Assembly (NCBI GenBank): GCA_041397305.1
Contig: JAWKWX010000023.1
Span: 1-42,150, forward strand
DNA length: 42,150 bases
Reading direction: 5' to 3'
From: TMP-24 sp041397305
GTDB lineage: Bacteria > Pseudomonadota > Alphaproteobacteria > Rhodobacterales > Rhodobacteraceae
Positions 32,805 to 40,695 of this stretch are shown here, in pieces; position 1 is the first letter of the stretch, and each line of letters opens with the position of its first letter. The translations under genes and the position numbers were made by a program. The notes beneath the pieces were generated by a model. That model worked only from the letters and a program-made list of their open reading frames with translations. It had not been told where the DNA came from and ran no database searches.

Positions 32805-33467
32805 ATGCGTCACTTCGCCCTTTCCGCGGTTGCCTTGCTGTTCGCCGGCCTGCCCGGGGCGGCTCAGGAAACCTCCGGCCCGTCGCAGGTGCCGCCCGCC
32901 GGCACCTACCATCTCGATCCCGCCCATGCGCGCCTGATGTTCTCGGTCAGCCACCTGGGCTTTTCCGACTATACCGCCTTTTTCCGCAAGATGGACGCGA
33001 CACTCAGCTTCGATCCGGACAATCCCGAGACCATGGTCCTGACCGCGACCGTCGACGCGGCCTCGGTCGAGACGCTCTATCCCGACCCGTCCTACGATTT
33101 CAACGCGATCCTCGCGGGCGAAAGTTTCCTCGATGCCGCCAATCACCCCGAGATTCGCTTCGACAGCACCCGTATCCGGCTGACCGGCCCGCAGGCGGCA
33201 GCCGTGACCGGCGATCTGACGCTGCACGGGGTCACGAAGCCCGTAACACTCCATGTCCGCTACAATGGCGGCTATGCGGGCCATCCGCTCGATGCGGGCG
33301 CGCGGATCGGATTTTCGGCGGAAGGCGCGCTGTTCCGCTCCGATTTCGGTATGGGTTTCGGGATTCCCGCACCCGGCACCACGATCGGCGTCGGCGATCT
33401 GGTGACGCTCAGGATCGAGGCGGAATTCCTCAATCCCGACGCGCCAGGCGTGCAGACCGGGCCGTGA
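32805..33467 (+). CDS. Periplasmic YceI-family protein
   Basis: YceI proteins are periplasmic lipocalin-like barrels that bind polyisoprenoid lipids. The 220-residue protein has a Sec signal peptide (about 1-20, MRHFALSAVALLFAGLPGAA) and then the family pattern AGTYHLDPAHARLMFSVSHLGFSDYTAFF. Further family blocks are DFNAILAGESFLDAANHPEIRFDST, VTGDLTLHGVTKPVTLHVRYNG and a C-terminal GVGDLVTLRIEAEF. ATG 32805 follows GAGGAG. The ligand may be a quinone or other isoprenoid; with ubiB and ubiE in the same window that is tempting but unproven. It sits between a nested hairpin and the convergent trmB. Confidence 0.9.
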   Translation: MRHFALSAVALLFAGLPGAAQETSGPSQVPPAGTYHLDPAHARLMFSVSHLGFSDYTAFFRKMDATLSFDPDNPETMVLTATVDAASVETLYPDPSYDFNAILAGESFLDAANHPEIRFDSTRIRLTGPQAAAVTGDLTLHGVTKPVTLHVRYNGGYAGHPLDAGARIGFSAEGALFRSDFGMGFGIPAPGTTIGVGDLVTLRIEAEFLNPDAPGVQTGP

Positions 33468-33568
33468 GCGCACGGCGCGAACCGAGAAGCGCGGGCGCAT
33501 GGACGGTGGTGGACAGAAGGAAAGCCGCAGCCCAAGGAGGCCCCGCCAGCGGTAGAAGGTCGCGGCGA

Positions 33569-34261
33569 TCAGAGCCGCCGGAAGGTCAGGTAATGCGGCG
33601 TCCGCCCCTCGCGCAGCGCCTTCTGCTCGTAGCGGGTGGAAATCCAGTCCTCCCAGGGCTTGTCACCCTGGCCGACAAGCGCGAAGCCCGCCTTCGGCAC
33701 TTCCTCCAGCGTCTGGCGCACATAGTCCGGAATATCGGTCGCGACCCGGAACTCGGCCCCAGGCCGCAGCACCCGGTGCAGCCCGGCCAGATAGCCGGGC
33801 GTCACGAAACGGCGGCGGTGATGGCGGGCCTTGGGCCAGGGGTCGGGATAATTCAGAAAGGCCTTTTCGAACGTCCCGTCGGGGCAGACATCGAACAGAT
33901 CGCGCACGTCGCCGGGATGAAGCGCCAGATTCCCGACCCCCGCCGCCCGGATCTTGCCCAGGAGCATCGCAACCCCGTTCACGAAGGGCTCGCAGCCGAT
34001 GATGCCCACATCCGGATAAAGCGCGGCCATATGGACAAGATGCTCGCCACCGCCGAAGCCCACTTCCAGCCACAGCGGCCGATCCCCGAAGACCGCACCC
34101 GGATCGATGGCCAGGCGGTCGGGATTGTCGGCGACCGAAATCCCCGTGAGGCTCAGCCGCCCGAGATCCTCGGCCAGATAGGCCTTCTGGCTCTGCCGCA
34201 GGGTCTTGCCATGCACCCGCCCGTAGAAATTCCGCCGTTCCGTTCCGCGCTCGTCCGTCAT
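33569..34261 (-). CDS. trmB: tRNA (guanine-N7-)-methyltransferase
   Basis: TrmB uses SAM to methylate G46 in the tRNA variable loop. The 230-residue protein has RNFYGRVHGKTLRQSQ near the N-terminus, SAM motif I LWLEVGFGGGEHLVHMA (about 63-79), the acidic GCEPFVNG block, and the highly characteristic FLNYPDPWPKARHHRRRF segment. Family length is typical. It is the last gene of the phoH-ybeY-corC-lnt-metK series on this strand, with queF and a hairpin repeat between it and metK. Convergent with the YceI gene; about 100 bases between them hold nothing obvious. Confidence 0.96.
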   Translation of the reverse strand: MTDERGTERRNFYGRVHGKTLRQSQKAYLAEDLGRLSLTGISVADNPDRLAIDPGAVFGDRPLWLEVGFGGGEHLVHMAALYPDVGIIGCEPFVNGVAMLLGKIRAAGVGNLALHPGDVRDLFDVCPDGTFEKAFLNYPDPWPKARHHRRRFVTPGYLAGLHRVLRPGAEFRVATDIPDYVRQTLEEVPKAGFALVGQGDKPWEDWISTRYEQKALREGRTPHYLTFRRL

Positions 34262-34292
34262 CTCAAACCTGGCCGCACCCGGCCATCTCCAC

Positions 34293-34370
34293 GTTCTGTC
34301 CCGAAATACTCCGGGTGGGTCCGGGAGGGCAGGGCCCTCCCGGCGGATCGTCCCGCCGAAGGCGGGACGA
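34293..34370 (+). repeat. Dispersed gene-end hairpin repeat, copy 4
   Basis: TGTCCCGAAATACTCCGGG (34297-34315), then CCGGGAGGG/CCCTCCCGG (34321-34329 with 34335-34343), and a perfect 10-bp hairpin TCGTCCCGCC/GGCGGGACGA (34348-34357 with 34361-34370). It lies just after the queF stop on the minus strand and before trmB. Confidence 0.65.
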
Positions 34371-34372
34371 AA

Positions 34373-34837
34373 CTATCCCCGCCCACGATAGGGCGCCACG
34401 CCCTGGTCGGGGATCCACACGCCCTCGGGCGGTGCGCCCGTCTGCCAGAAGACGTCGATCGGAATGCCGCCGCGCGGATACCAGTAGGCGCCGATCCTCA
34501 GCCAGACCGGATCGAGCAAATCCACGAGCCGCTTGGCGATATCGATCGAGCAATCTTCGTGGAAAGCCCCGTGATTGCGGAAGGAATGCAGGTAGAGCTT
34601 CAGGCTCTTGCTCTCCACCAGCCAGTCCCCCGGTACATAGTCGATGACGATATGGGCAAAGTCCGGCTGGCCGGTCATCGGGCAGATCGAGGTGAACTCC
34701 GGCGCGGTGAAGCGCACGACGTAAAGCGTGCCGGAATGGCCCGCAGGCACCCGCTCCAGCACCGCTTCCTCGGGGCTTTTCGGTGCGTCGGTGGCGCTGC
34801 CCAGCTGGGTCAGCCCCGATACATCGGTCTTGGTCAT
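34373..34837 (-). CDS. queF: NADPH-dependent 7-cyano-7-deazaguanine (preQ0) reductase
   Basis: QueF reduces preQ0 to preQ1 in queuosine biosynthesis; it is a nitrile reductase of the tunnelling fold. The 154-residue short-form protein has the catalytic Cys52 in TSICPMTGQPDF, Asp59, Glu75 in the QueF signature ESKSLKLYLHSFRNHG (75-90), and HED at 93-95. No preQ1 riboswitch is visible upstream; the preceding hairpin fits a metK terminator. It separates metK from trmB, both SAM-related, and is not joined to other queuosine genes here. A hairpin repeat follows its stop. Confidence 0.96.
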   Translation of the reverse strand: MTKTDVSGLTQLGSATDAPKSPEEAVLERVPAGHSGTLYVVRFTAPEFTSICPMTGQPDFAHIVIDYVPGDWLVESKSLKLYLHSFRNHGAFHEDCSIDIAKRLVDLLDPVWLRIGAYWYPRGGIPIDVFWQTGAPPEGVWIPDQGVAPYRGRG

Positions 34838-34858
34838 CTCGGTCTCCAGAATGCAGAA

Positions 34859-34874
34859 TGCCCCCGAGGGGGCA
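34859..34874 (-). terminator. metK terminator-like hairpin
   Basis: TGCCCCC (34859-34865) pairs with GGGGGCA (34868-34874); on the minus strand it is followed by TTCTGCATTCT, moderately T-rich. It lies about 50 bases past the metK stop and before queF. Confidence 0.55.
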
Positions 34875-34925
34875 CCCTGTCATAGCATCGCGGAGGTCGA
34901 ACCGGAACCGGCCCGGTGCCTGCCC

Positions 34926-36092
34926 TCAAACGGCTTTCTTCAGCGCCTCGACCAGATCGGCCTTTTCCCAGCTGAAGCCGCCATCCGCTTCCGGCGCGCG
35001 GCCGAAATGGCCGTAGGCGGCGGTGCGCTGATAGATCGGCTTGTTCAGGCCCAGATGCGTGCGGATGCCGCGCGGCGTCAGGTCCATGACCTCGGCCACC
35101 GCCCTTTCGATCGCCGCCTCGTCCGCCTGGCCGGTGCCGTGCGTATCGACATAGATCGACAGGGGCTTGGCGACGCCGATCGCATAGGACAGCTGCAGCG
35201 TGCAGCGCCTGGCAAGACCCGCCGCCACCACGTTCTTCGCGAGATAGCGCGCCGCGTAGGCCGCGGACCGGTCGACCTTGGTCGGATCCTTGCCGCTGAA
35301 CGCGCCGCCGCCGTGCGGCGCGGCACCGCCATAGGTGTCGACGATGATCTTGCGCCCCGTCAGACCCGCGTCGCCATCCGGGCCGCCGATCACGAACTTG
35401 CCGGTCGGGTTGATCCACCATTCGGTCCGGGCGGTCAGCCAGCCCTCGGGCAGCACCTCGCGGATATAGGGCTCGACCAGCGCGCGCACGTCGGCCGACG
35501 ACATGGACGCATCGAGATGCTGGGTCGAGAGCACGAGCGAGGTCACCTCGACCGGCTTGCCGCCCGCATAGCGGATCGACAGCTGCGACTTGGCGTCGGG
35601 GCCGAGCCGCGGTTCGGTGCCGTTCTTGCGCACTTCCGCCAGACGGCGCAGGATTGCGTGGGCATAAAGGATCGGTGCCGGCATCAGTTCCGGCGTCTCG
35701 TCGACGGCATGGCCGAACATGATGCCCTGGTCGCCTGCGCCCTCGTCCTTGCCGTCGCCCGCATCGACGCCCTGGGCGATGTCGGCCGATTGCGCATGCA
35801 GATAGCTGTCGACCTTCAGGTTCGCCCAGTGAAAGCCATCCTGTTCATAGCCGATGTCCTGCACGCAGGCGCGCGCGATGTCCTCGACACGCTGGATGAC
35901 GTCGCCGGGGCCGCGCACCTCGCCGCCGATCACGACACGGTCGGTGGTCGCGAAGGTCTCGCAGGCGACGCGGGCGTGGGGATCCTCGGTCAGGAAGGCG
36001 TCGAGGACGGCATCGGAAATCCGGTCGCAGACCTTGTCGGGGTGGCCTTCCGAGACGCTCTCGGAAGTGAAGATATAGTCTTGTCGGGACAT
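34926..36092 (-). CDS. metK: S-adenosylmethionine synthetase
   Basis: MetK makes S-adenosylmethionine from methionine and ATP and supplies UbiE, TrmB and other methyltransferases. The 388-residue protein starts MSRQDYIFTSESVSEGHPDKVCDRISD, with ATP-phosphate ligand His17. It also carries the GAGDQGIMFGHA motif, the GGGAFSGKDPTKVDRSAAY glycine-rich loop and the C-terminal HFGR segment. The start at 36092 is set by the family N-terminus and by GGAG a few bases upstream, which is also part of the SAM-SAH-like riboswitch. An ATG 30 bases earlier would lie inside the riboswitch and is rejected. Negative feedback by SAM on translation is expected. Confidence 0.98.
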   Translation of the reverse strand: MSRQDYIFTSESVSEGHPDKVCDRISDAVLDAFLTEDPHARVACETFATTDRVVIGGEVRGPGDVIQRVEDIARACVQDIGYEQDGFHWANLKVDSYLHAQSADIAQGVDAGDGKDEGAGDQGIMFGHAVDETPELMPAPILYAHAILRRLAEVRKNGTEPRLGPDAKSQLSIRYAGGKPVEVTSLVLSTQHLDASMSSADVRALVEPYIREVLPEGWLTARTEWWINPTGKFVIGGPDGDAGLTGRKIIVDTYGGAAPHGGGAFSGKDPTKVDRSAAYAARYLAKNVVAAGLARRCTLQLSYAIGVAKPLSIYVDTHGTGQADEAAIERAVAEVMDLTPRGIRTHLGLNKPIYQRTAAYGHFGRAPEADGGFSWEKADLVEALKKAV

Positions 36093-36096
36093 GAAA

Positions 36097-36141
36097 TGCT
36101 CCATTGGGGTTACCCCCGCCACGCCAGGAAGCCGTTGTAGC
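36097..36141 (-). ncRNA. SAM-SAH-type riboswitch in the metK leader
   Basis: Read on the minus strand, GCUAC (36141-36137) pairs with GUGGC (36122-36118), enclosing ACGGCTTCCTGGC. Downstream AATGGAGCA (36105-36097) can form the pseudoknot with the loop and contains the GGAG ribosome binding site of metK. The loop and tail closely match the published SAM-SAH class as I remember it, including its typical place before metK in Rhodobacterales. An extra perfect hairpin GGGG-GUAA-CCCC (36117-36106) sits between the stem and the pseudoknot strand. Ligand binding would hide the ribosome binding site. Confidence 0.85.
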
Positions 36142-36154
36142 GGTTCGAGGCGCA

Positions 36155-36183
36155 GCCCTAGCGCCCTTGGCCCCCCCGGTCAA
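36155..36183 (-). promoter_or_regulatory. metK promoter
   Basis: On the minus strand TTGACC (36183-36178) and TAGGGC (36160-36155) are 17 bases apart, with CTAG at 36158-36161. The -10 overlaps the lnt stop codon. Transcription would begin near 36148, a few bases before the riboswitch stem, which fits a short regulatory leader. Confidence 0.55.
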
Positions 36184-37684
36184 TGGCCGGTCGGCGCCTG
36201 TTCAGCGCAAGCGCGCCCATGCACCCCAGAAGCAACATTGTTGCCGGGATGTCGCCAGTGCGGGCGTAAGGGGGCGGGGGCAGGGCGGGCGGCACGGCGG
36301 TGTCGACCCAGCCGTCGGTGTCGAGCGCGAGGGCCTTCAAGACCCGTCCTTTCGCATCGATCACCGCCGTCACCCCGGTATTCGCGTCGCGCAAGAGAGG
36401 CAGGCCCTGTTCGATCGCCCGAAGCCGCGCCTGCGCCAGATGCTGGTAGGGCCCGGCGAGCGCCCCGAACCAGCCGTCGTTCGTGACCTGCAGGATCCAG
36501 TCGGCGCGCCCCGGAAAGGCGCGCAGATCCTGGGGAAAGACCGCCTCGTAGCAGATCAGCGGCAGAACGCGGCCCGCCCGACCCAGATCGAGAAGCCGTG
36601 CCTCGGCACCCGGCGAATAGCCGTTTCCGGCCTGGGCGGCGAAAGCGGAAATGCCGAACCGGCCGAGAAGATCGCCCAAGGGGATATATTCGCCGAACGG
36701 CACAAGATGCAGCTTGTCGTAAAGACCGGCCAATCGCCCCTCGCCATCGAAGGCCGCAAGCGTGTTGAAATAGCGGGGCCCCTCTTCGCGCTGCAGGCCG
36801 ACGGCCAGCGGCACGCCGCCGGAAGCCGCGCGCGCCTCCTCGACGATCGGGCCCGCGCGGTCGAGAAGATAGGGAACCGAGGTTTCGGGCCAGACAATCA
36901 GGTCAAGCGGCGCCTCGGACGGCGCGGCGGAGGCGGCGATCATCCGGTCGAGGAAGATATCCCACATGCCGGGCTGCCATTTGAGCGACTGGGTGGCGTT
37001 CGGCTGGACGAGCCGCACATGGATCGCCGGATCGCGCGGCGCGAGCGGCTGGGCGAGCCGCGCAGCACCCGTGGCCCAGAGACCTGCGAGGAGGGCCGAG
37101 GCACAGCCGCAGGCGATGACGAGCGACCCCGGTCGGCCAAGGGCCAGAACGGGCAGGGCGGCAAGGCCCAAGGTCAATGCCGACAGAAGGGCCGGGCCAC
37201 CATAGGCCGCCAACTGCGCCACCGGCGTATCGATCCAGATATGGCCCGCCAGCGCCCAGGGAAAGCCGGTCAGCACATAGCTGCGCGCAAGATCGGCCAG
37301 AACAAGGCCCAGTGCCGCGCCGGTCACCCGGCCCTGCCAGCCGCGCCCAAGCCCGGCGCACAGCGCCGCCGCGCCCCAGAAGAGGGCAAGGCCCGTGGCC
37401 ATGAACGTCACGCCGAACGGCGCCATCCAGCCGTCGCGCGCGGGTTCGACCAGGAAAGGCTCGACGATCCAGAACATCGCGGCCGCGAAATGGCCGGTTC
37501 CGGCGGCCCAGCCCCGGAAGAAGCGCTGGCGCCACCCCTCGGCGCCCGCGACATGCCACAGGATCACCCCATAGCCGAACAGCGACAGCGCCCAGAGGCC
37601 CCAGGGCGCCTGCCCGGCCGCCGCCGCGATGCCCGCGAGCACGGGCAGAGCCGCCGCCCGAACGAAAACCGTCAGCGACCTCAT
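36158..37684 (-). CDS. lnt: Apolipoprotein N-acyltransferase
   Basis: Lnt adds the third acyl chain to the N-terminal cysteine of lipoproteins in the inner membrane. The 508-residue protein has about six N-terminal hydrophobic helices (1-210) and then a nitrilase-like domain with the full catalytic triad: Glu267 (VWPETSVPYL), Lys324 (LYDKLHLVPFGEY) and Cys378 (LICYEAVFP). VTNDGWFG is also present, and a final helix near 485-500 completes the topology. Start 37684 overlaps the corC-like stop as ATGA, while a longer open frame upstream is a shadow of that gene. It continues the phoH-ybeY-corC-lnt operon. Confidence 0.97.
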   Translation of the reverse strand: MRSLTVFVRAAALPVLAGIAAAAGQAPWGLWALSLFGYGVILWHVAGAEGWRQRFFRGWAAGTGHFAAAMFWIVEPFLVEPARDGWMAPFGVTFMATGLALFWGAAALCAGLGRGWQGRVTGAALGLVLADLARSYVLTGFPWALAGHIWIDTPVAQLAAYGGPALLSALTLGLAALPVLALGRPGSLVIACGCASALLAGLWATGAARLAQPLAPRDPAIHVRLVQPNATQSLKWQPGMWDIFLDRMIAASAAPSEAPLDLIVWPETSVPYLLDRAGPIVEEARAASGGVPLAVGLQREEGPRYFNTLAAFDGEGRLAGLYDKLHLVPFGEYIPLGDLLGRFGISAFAAQAGNGYSPGAEARLLDLGRAGRVLPLICYEAVFPQDLRAFPGRADWILQVTNDGWFGALAGPYQHLAQARLRAIEQGLPLLRDANTGVTAVIDAKGRVLKALALDTDGWVDTAVPPALPPPPYARTGDIPATMLLLGCMGALALNRRRPAIDRGGQGR

Positions 37685-38559
37685 TCCTGTGGGCGCGGCA
37701 ACCGGACCCTCAGCCGCTTGACCCGGCGGGGATCGGCCTCGACAATCTCGAAGATCACGCCGCCCTCGCTTTCGACCGTCTCGCCCTTCACCGGCACCCG
37801 GCCCGCGAGCATGAAGACGAGTCCGCCGAGCGTGTCGATTTCCTCGCGGTCTTCCTCGTCGGCAAGCCGCATGCCGATCTCGGCCTCGAAATCCTCCAAG
37901 GGCGCGCGGGCCTGCACCAGATACTGATAGGGCTTTTCCAGCACCCACAGCTTGTCCTCGGCCTCGTCATGCTCGTCGTCGATCTCGCCGATCACCTCTT
38001 CGATGATGTCCTCGATCGTCACCAGCCCGTCCACCCCGCCATATTCGTCGATCAGAAGCGCCATATGGGTGCGTTCGGCCTGCATCTTCTGCAAGAGTAC
38101 CCCAAGCGTCATCGACGGCGGCGCATAGATCAGCTTGCGCAGCATCTTCGTCAGGTTGAACTTGGGCTTCACCTCGGCAAACGCATAATCCAGCGCGAGG
38201 TCCTTCAGGTGCACGAGCCCCAGCGGATTGTCGAGCGAGCCCTTGTAGACCGGCAGCCGCGAAAAGCCGCTTTCCTTGAAGCGCGCGATCAGATCGTCCA
38301 GCGGGATGGTGGACGGCACCGCGACGATCTCGGCCTTGGGGATGGCGATATCGTCGACGCGCAGCTTCCTGAGGTTCGCCACCCCCGGCAGGGCCACCTT
38401 GGCGGGCGCGGCGCCGCTTCGCCCGTCCTCGGCGTCTTCCTCGGCATCCGCGGGCGAAAAGGCCCTGAGGATACGCCCGAAAAATCCGCCCTCGCGACTA
38501 CTGTCGCCAGATTCGCCTTCTCCGCCCTCGGCGGAGACCGTATCTGCCTGTTCACCCAT
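37681..38559 (-). CDS. HlyC/CorC-family CBS-domain protein
   Basis: The 292-residue soluble protein has an acidic N-terminal region (1-~65) and two CBS domains (about 70-190: DDIAIPKAEIVAVPS, GFSRLPVYKGSLDNPLGLVHLKDL and LLIDEYGGVDGLVTIEDIIEEVIGEI). A C-terminal CorC/HlyC transporter-associated domain (about 205-288) has DTLGGLVFMLAGRVPVKGE. Such proteins are associated with magnesium/cobalt efflux, nucleotide sensing, or, in some bacteria, ribosome maturation beside ybeY. It lacks the DUF21 membrane domain of larger homologues. It lies between ybeY and lnt, overlapping lnt by 4 bases. Confidence 0.92.
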   Translation of the reverse strand: MGEQADTVSAEGGEGESGDSSREGGFFGRILRAFSPADAEEDAEDGRSGAAPAKVALPGVANLRKLRVDDIAIPKAEIVAVPSTIPLDDLIARFKESGFSRLPVYKGSLDNPLGLVHLKDLALDYAFAEVKPKFNLTKMLRKLIYAPPSMTLGVLLQKMQAERTHMALLIDEYGGVDGLVTIEDIIEEVIGEIDDEHDEAEDKLWVLEKPYQYLVQARAPLEDFEAEIGMRLADEEDREEIDTLGGLVFMLAGRVPVKGETVESEGGVIFEIVEADPRRVKRLRVRLPRPQE

Positions 38560-38594
38560 CGTGGTCCGTCCGTTTCCTGCAGCCGATCATCTCG

Positions 38595-39101
38595 TCACTC
38601 ATAGGGATTGGCAATGCCCATTGCCGAAAGCACGCGCGCTTCGGTCGTTTCCATCAGCGCCGCATCGCCGTCGCGCACGTGATCGTAGCCCAGAAGATGC
38701 ATGATTCCGTGCACCAGAAGATGGCTCACATGATCGGACATCCGCTTGCCCTGCTCTTCGGCCTCGCGGGCGCAGGTTTCCCAGGCGATGGCCACGTCAC
38801 CCAGTTCTTCCGGCATGTCGGCCGGACCGGGCCGTGGCCGCGCGGGCTGGCCGCCATCCGCCGCCGCGCCGCGTTCGCCGGACGGCCATGACAGCACGTT
38901 CGTCGGCTGCGGCTTGCCGCGGAAATCGGCGTTCAGCTCGGCGATCCGCCTGTCATCGCAGCCCAGAAGGCTGATGAGGAACCCCTCGCGCGGCAGGCCC
39001 AGCTCGGTCAGCACAGCGCGTGCGGCAGCTTCGGCCAATGCCTCCAGATCCAGCCCGTTCCAGCGCGGGTCCTCGATCAGAATGTCAACCAGTGGCTCCA
39101 T
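38595..39101 (-). CDS. ybeY: Endoribonuclease YbeY
   Basis: YbeY is a metal-dependent RNase acting in 16S rRNA 3'-end maturation and ribosome quality control. The 168-residue protein has the zinc motif H3: His131, His135 and His141 in LLVHGIMHLLGYDHV, plus the LNADFRGKPQPTNVLSWPS block (56-74) and ELGDVAIAWET (99-109). A Gly/Pro-rich insertion (about 76-97) separates these, longer than in E. coli. The start is ambiguous: ATG 39101 (MEPLVDILIED) fits family N-termini, while ATG 39113 has GAGG 3 bases upstream. Either way it overlaps the phoH 3' end. Confidence 0.95.
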   Translation of the reverse strand: MEPLVDILIEDPRWNGLDLEALAEAAARAVLTELGLPREGFLISLLGCDDRRIAELNADFRGKPQPTNVLSWPSGERGAAADGGQPARPRPGPADMPEELGDVAIAWETCAREAEEQGKRMSDHVSHLLVHGIMHLLGYDHVRDGDAALMETTEARVLSAMGIANPYE

Positions 39102-40107
39102 CGTCGCGGTCATAGGCCTCGATGATGCGCGCCACAAGGGGATGGCGCACCACGTCCTTAGCGGTGAAATAGTTGAAACTGATGCCCTTGACCCCGTCAA
39201 GGATCCGTTCGGCATCCATAAGGCCCGAAGTCTGGCCCCTGGGCAGGTCGATCTGGGTCCGGTCACCGGTGATGACCATGCGGCTGCCTTCGCCGAGGCG
39301 GGTCAGGAACATCTTCATCTGCATGGTCGTGGCATTCTGAGCCTCGTCCAGCACCACGAAGGCGTTCGCGAGCGTGCGGCCGCGCATGAAGGCCAGGGGC
39401 GCGATCTCGATCCGCTTCTCGGCCATGAGCTTCTCGACCTGCTTGGCGGGCAGGAAATCGTTCAGCGCGTCATAGAGCGGCTGCATGTAGGGATCGACCT
39501 TTTCCTTCATGTCGCCGGGCAGGAAGCCCAGCCGCTCGCCCGCCTCGACGGCGGGGCGCGACAGGATGATCTTGTCGACATGGCCGCCGATCAGCATGGT
39601 CACGCCAACTGCAACGGCCAGATAGGTCTTGCCGGTGCCCGCCGGGCCGATGCCGAAGGCCAGTTCGTTCAGGAACAGGTTCTTGACATAGGTCTTCTGC
39701 GCCTCGGTCCTTGGCTCGACCTGCTTCTTGCGGGTGCGGATCTCGATCCGCCCCTGTGCGAACAGCTCAAGCTGTTCGTCAAGGCTCACGGGCGCGGGCA
39801 TGCCCGCCTCGCCGGTCAGGCGGATCACCGCGTCGATCTCGCCCGCGTCCACCGCCCGGCCCGCTTCGAGCCTGCCGTACAAAGTCTGCAGGATGGCGGC
39901 CGCCTGACCTCGCGGACCCGAGGGCCCCACCAGCGCCAGCTGATTGCCCCGCCTGAGGATATGGATGCCAAGCTGATGTTCGATCTGCGCCAGATTGCGG
40001 TCGAACTCGCCGCACAGGTCGATCAGAAGCCGGTTGTTGGAAAACTCCAGAAGCGTCTCATGATGCTCTTCCGGATGCGGCGGCGGGGTCAAGGCACTGA
40101 TGCCCAA
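39085..40107 (-). CDS. PhoH-family ATPase (PhoH-like protein)
   Basis: PhoH-like proteins are cytoplasmic ATPases, probably RNA-linked, commonly beside ybeY. The 340-residue protein has an N-terminal KH-like region (about 15-75), Walker A GPAGTGKT (154-161), ILSRPAVEAGERLGFLPGDMKEKVDPYMQPLYDAL, and Walker B VVLDEAQN with Asp254-Glu255. Start TTG 40107 is chosen because GAGGAG lies 6 bases upstream and the product then begins MGISALTPPPHPEE as homologues do; ATG 40164 would add 19 unrelated residues. It overlaps ybeY and heads the ybeY-corC-lnt operon. Confidence 0.93.
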   Translation of the reverse strand: MGISALTPPPHPEEHHETLLEFSNNRLLIDLCGEFDRNLAQIEHQLGIHILRRGNQLALVGPSGPRGQAAAILQTLYGRLEAGRAVDAGEIDAVIRLTGEAGMPAPVSLDEQLELFAQGRIEIRTRKKQVEPRTEAQKTYVKNLFLNELAFGIGPAGTGKTYLAVAVGVTMLIGGHVDKIILSRPAVEAGERLGFLPGDMKEKVDPYMQPLYDALNDFLPAKQVEKLMAEKRIEIAPLAFMRGRTLANAFVVLDEAQNATTMQMKMFLTRLGEGSRMVITGDRTQIDLPRGQTSGLMDAERILDGVKGISFNYFTAKDVVRHPLVARIIEAYDRDDGATG

Positions 40108-40113
40108 TAAAGT

Positions 40114-40119
40114 CTCCTC
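40114..40119 (-). promoter_or_regulatory. Ribosome binding site that selects the phoH TTG start
   Basis: On the minus strand GAGGAG is 6 bases before TTG 40107. No comparable site precedes ATG 40164. Confidence 0.65.
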
Positions 40120-40203
40120 AGGAAGAAGGGCCTGGCACCGATGGTGCCCGCGCTTTGTGACCAAAGCAAGACTTTGATCGGGATTTACGCGGCGTCAGGC
40201 GCG

Positions 40204-40668
40204 TCAGACGCGCGATGCCCGTTCCTTCAGCATCCGCGCGGCGATTTCCAGCCGCCGGTCGAGGCGCTGCTGCAGCCGCGACTTGCCGATCTTCAACGTC
40301 TGGACCATCACCCGTGCCCCGAAGGTCAGCGGCCTGATCTCGACGGCGAGCGCGAGGCGGGTCATCTGCCGCGAGAGGGGGATGAGCGTCGGTTCGACCA
40401 GAAAGCGGAAGCTGCCGCTGTCGCCGGACAGGCGCAGCAGCCGCGGCGGCTCATGATCCTCGATCCGGCTGACGATCGAGCGGTCCTTGCCGCGCAACCG
40501 GAAGCCCACCTGCCACGACGACCCCCGCGCCAAGGGGCCCGCGCCCGACAGTCTTTCAAGCCGGACGCCGCCACGCCGGGCCAGCCCCTCGATCCAGTCA
40601 AGGTCGGTCATCGCCGCGAAAAGGGCTTCGGCCGTCGCGTCGATATCGGTTTTCGAAGTAAGCCGCAT
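40204..40668 (-). CDS. SRPBCC-fold (START/polyketide-cyclase-like) protein
   Basis: The 154-residue protein begins MRLTSKTDIDATAEALFAAMTDLDWIEGL, the common opening of SRPBCC hydrophobic-ligand-binding proteins, with a long C-terminal helix (about 125-152: KIGKSRLQQRLDRRLEIAARMLKERA) that closes the cavity. The middle is beta-rich (GSSWQVGFRLRGKDRSIVSRIE). Ligand and role are unknown. It lies between nudC and phoH on the same strand, with about 96 bases before phoH and 27 after nudC. It could form a transcription unit with nudC. Confidence 0.8.
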   Translation of the reverse strand: MRLTSKTDIDATAEALFAAMTDLDWIEGLARRGGVRLERLSGAGPLARGSSWQVGFRLRGKDRSIVSRIEDHEPPRLLRLSGDSGSFRFLVEPTLIPLSRQMTRLALAVEIRPLTFGARVMVQTLKIGKSRLQQRLDRRLEIAARMLKERASRV

Positions 40669-40695
40669 CGCCCGCCGCCGGTGCTCCTCTGACTG

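Noticed and set aside
34838..34925. preQ1 riboswitch before queF
   Set aside because: The only structure is a GC hairpin that fits the metK 3' end; the A-rich tail and pseudoknot of preQ1 aptamers are missing.
36158..37948. Long (596-residue) form of Lnt
   Set aside because: The extra 88 residues are a frame shadow of the corC-like gene; ATG 37684 overlaps that gene's stop as ATGA and begins the first membrane helix.
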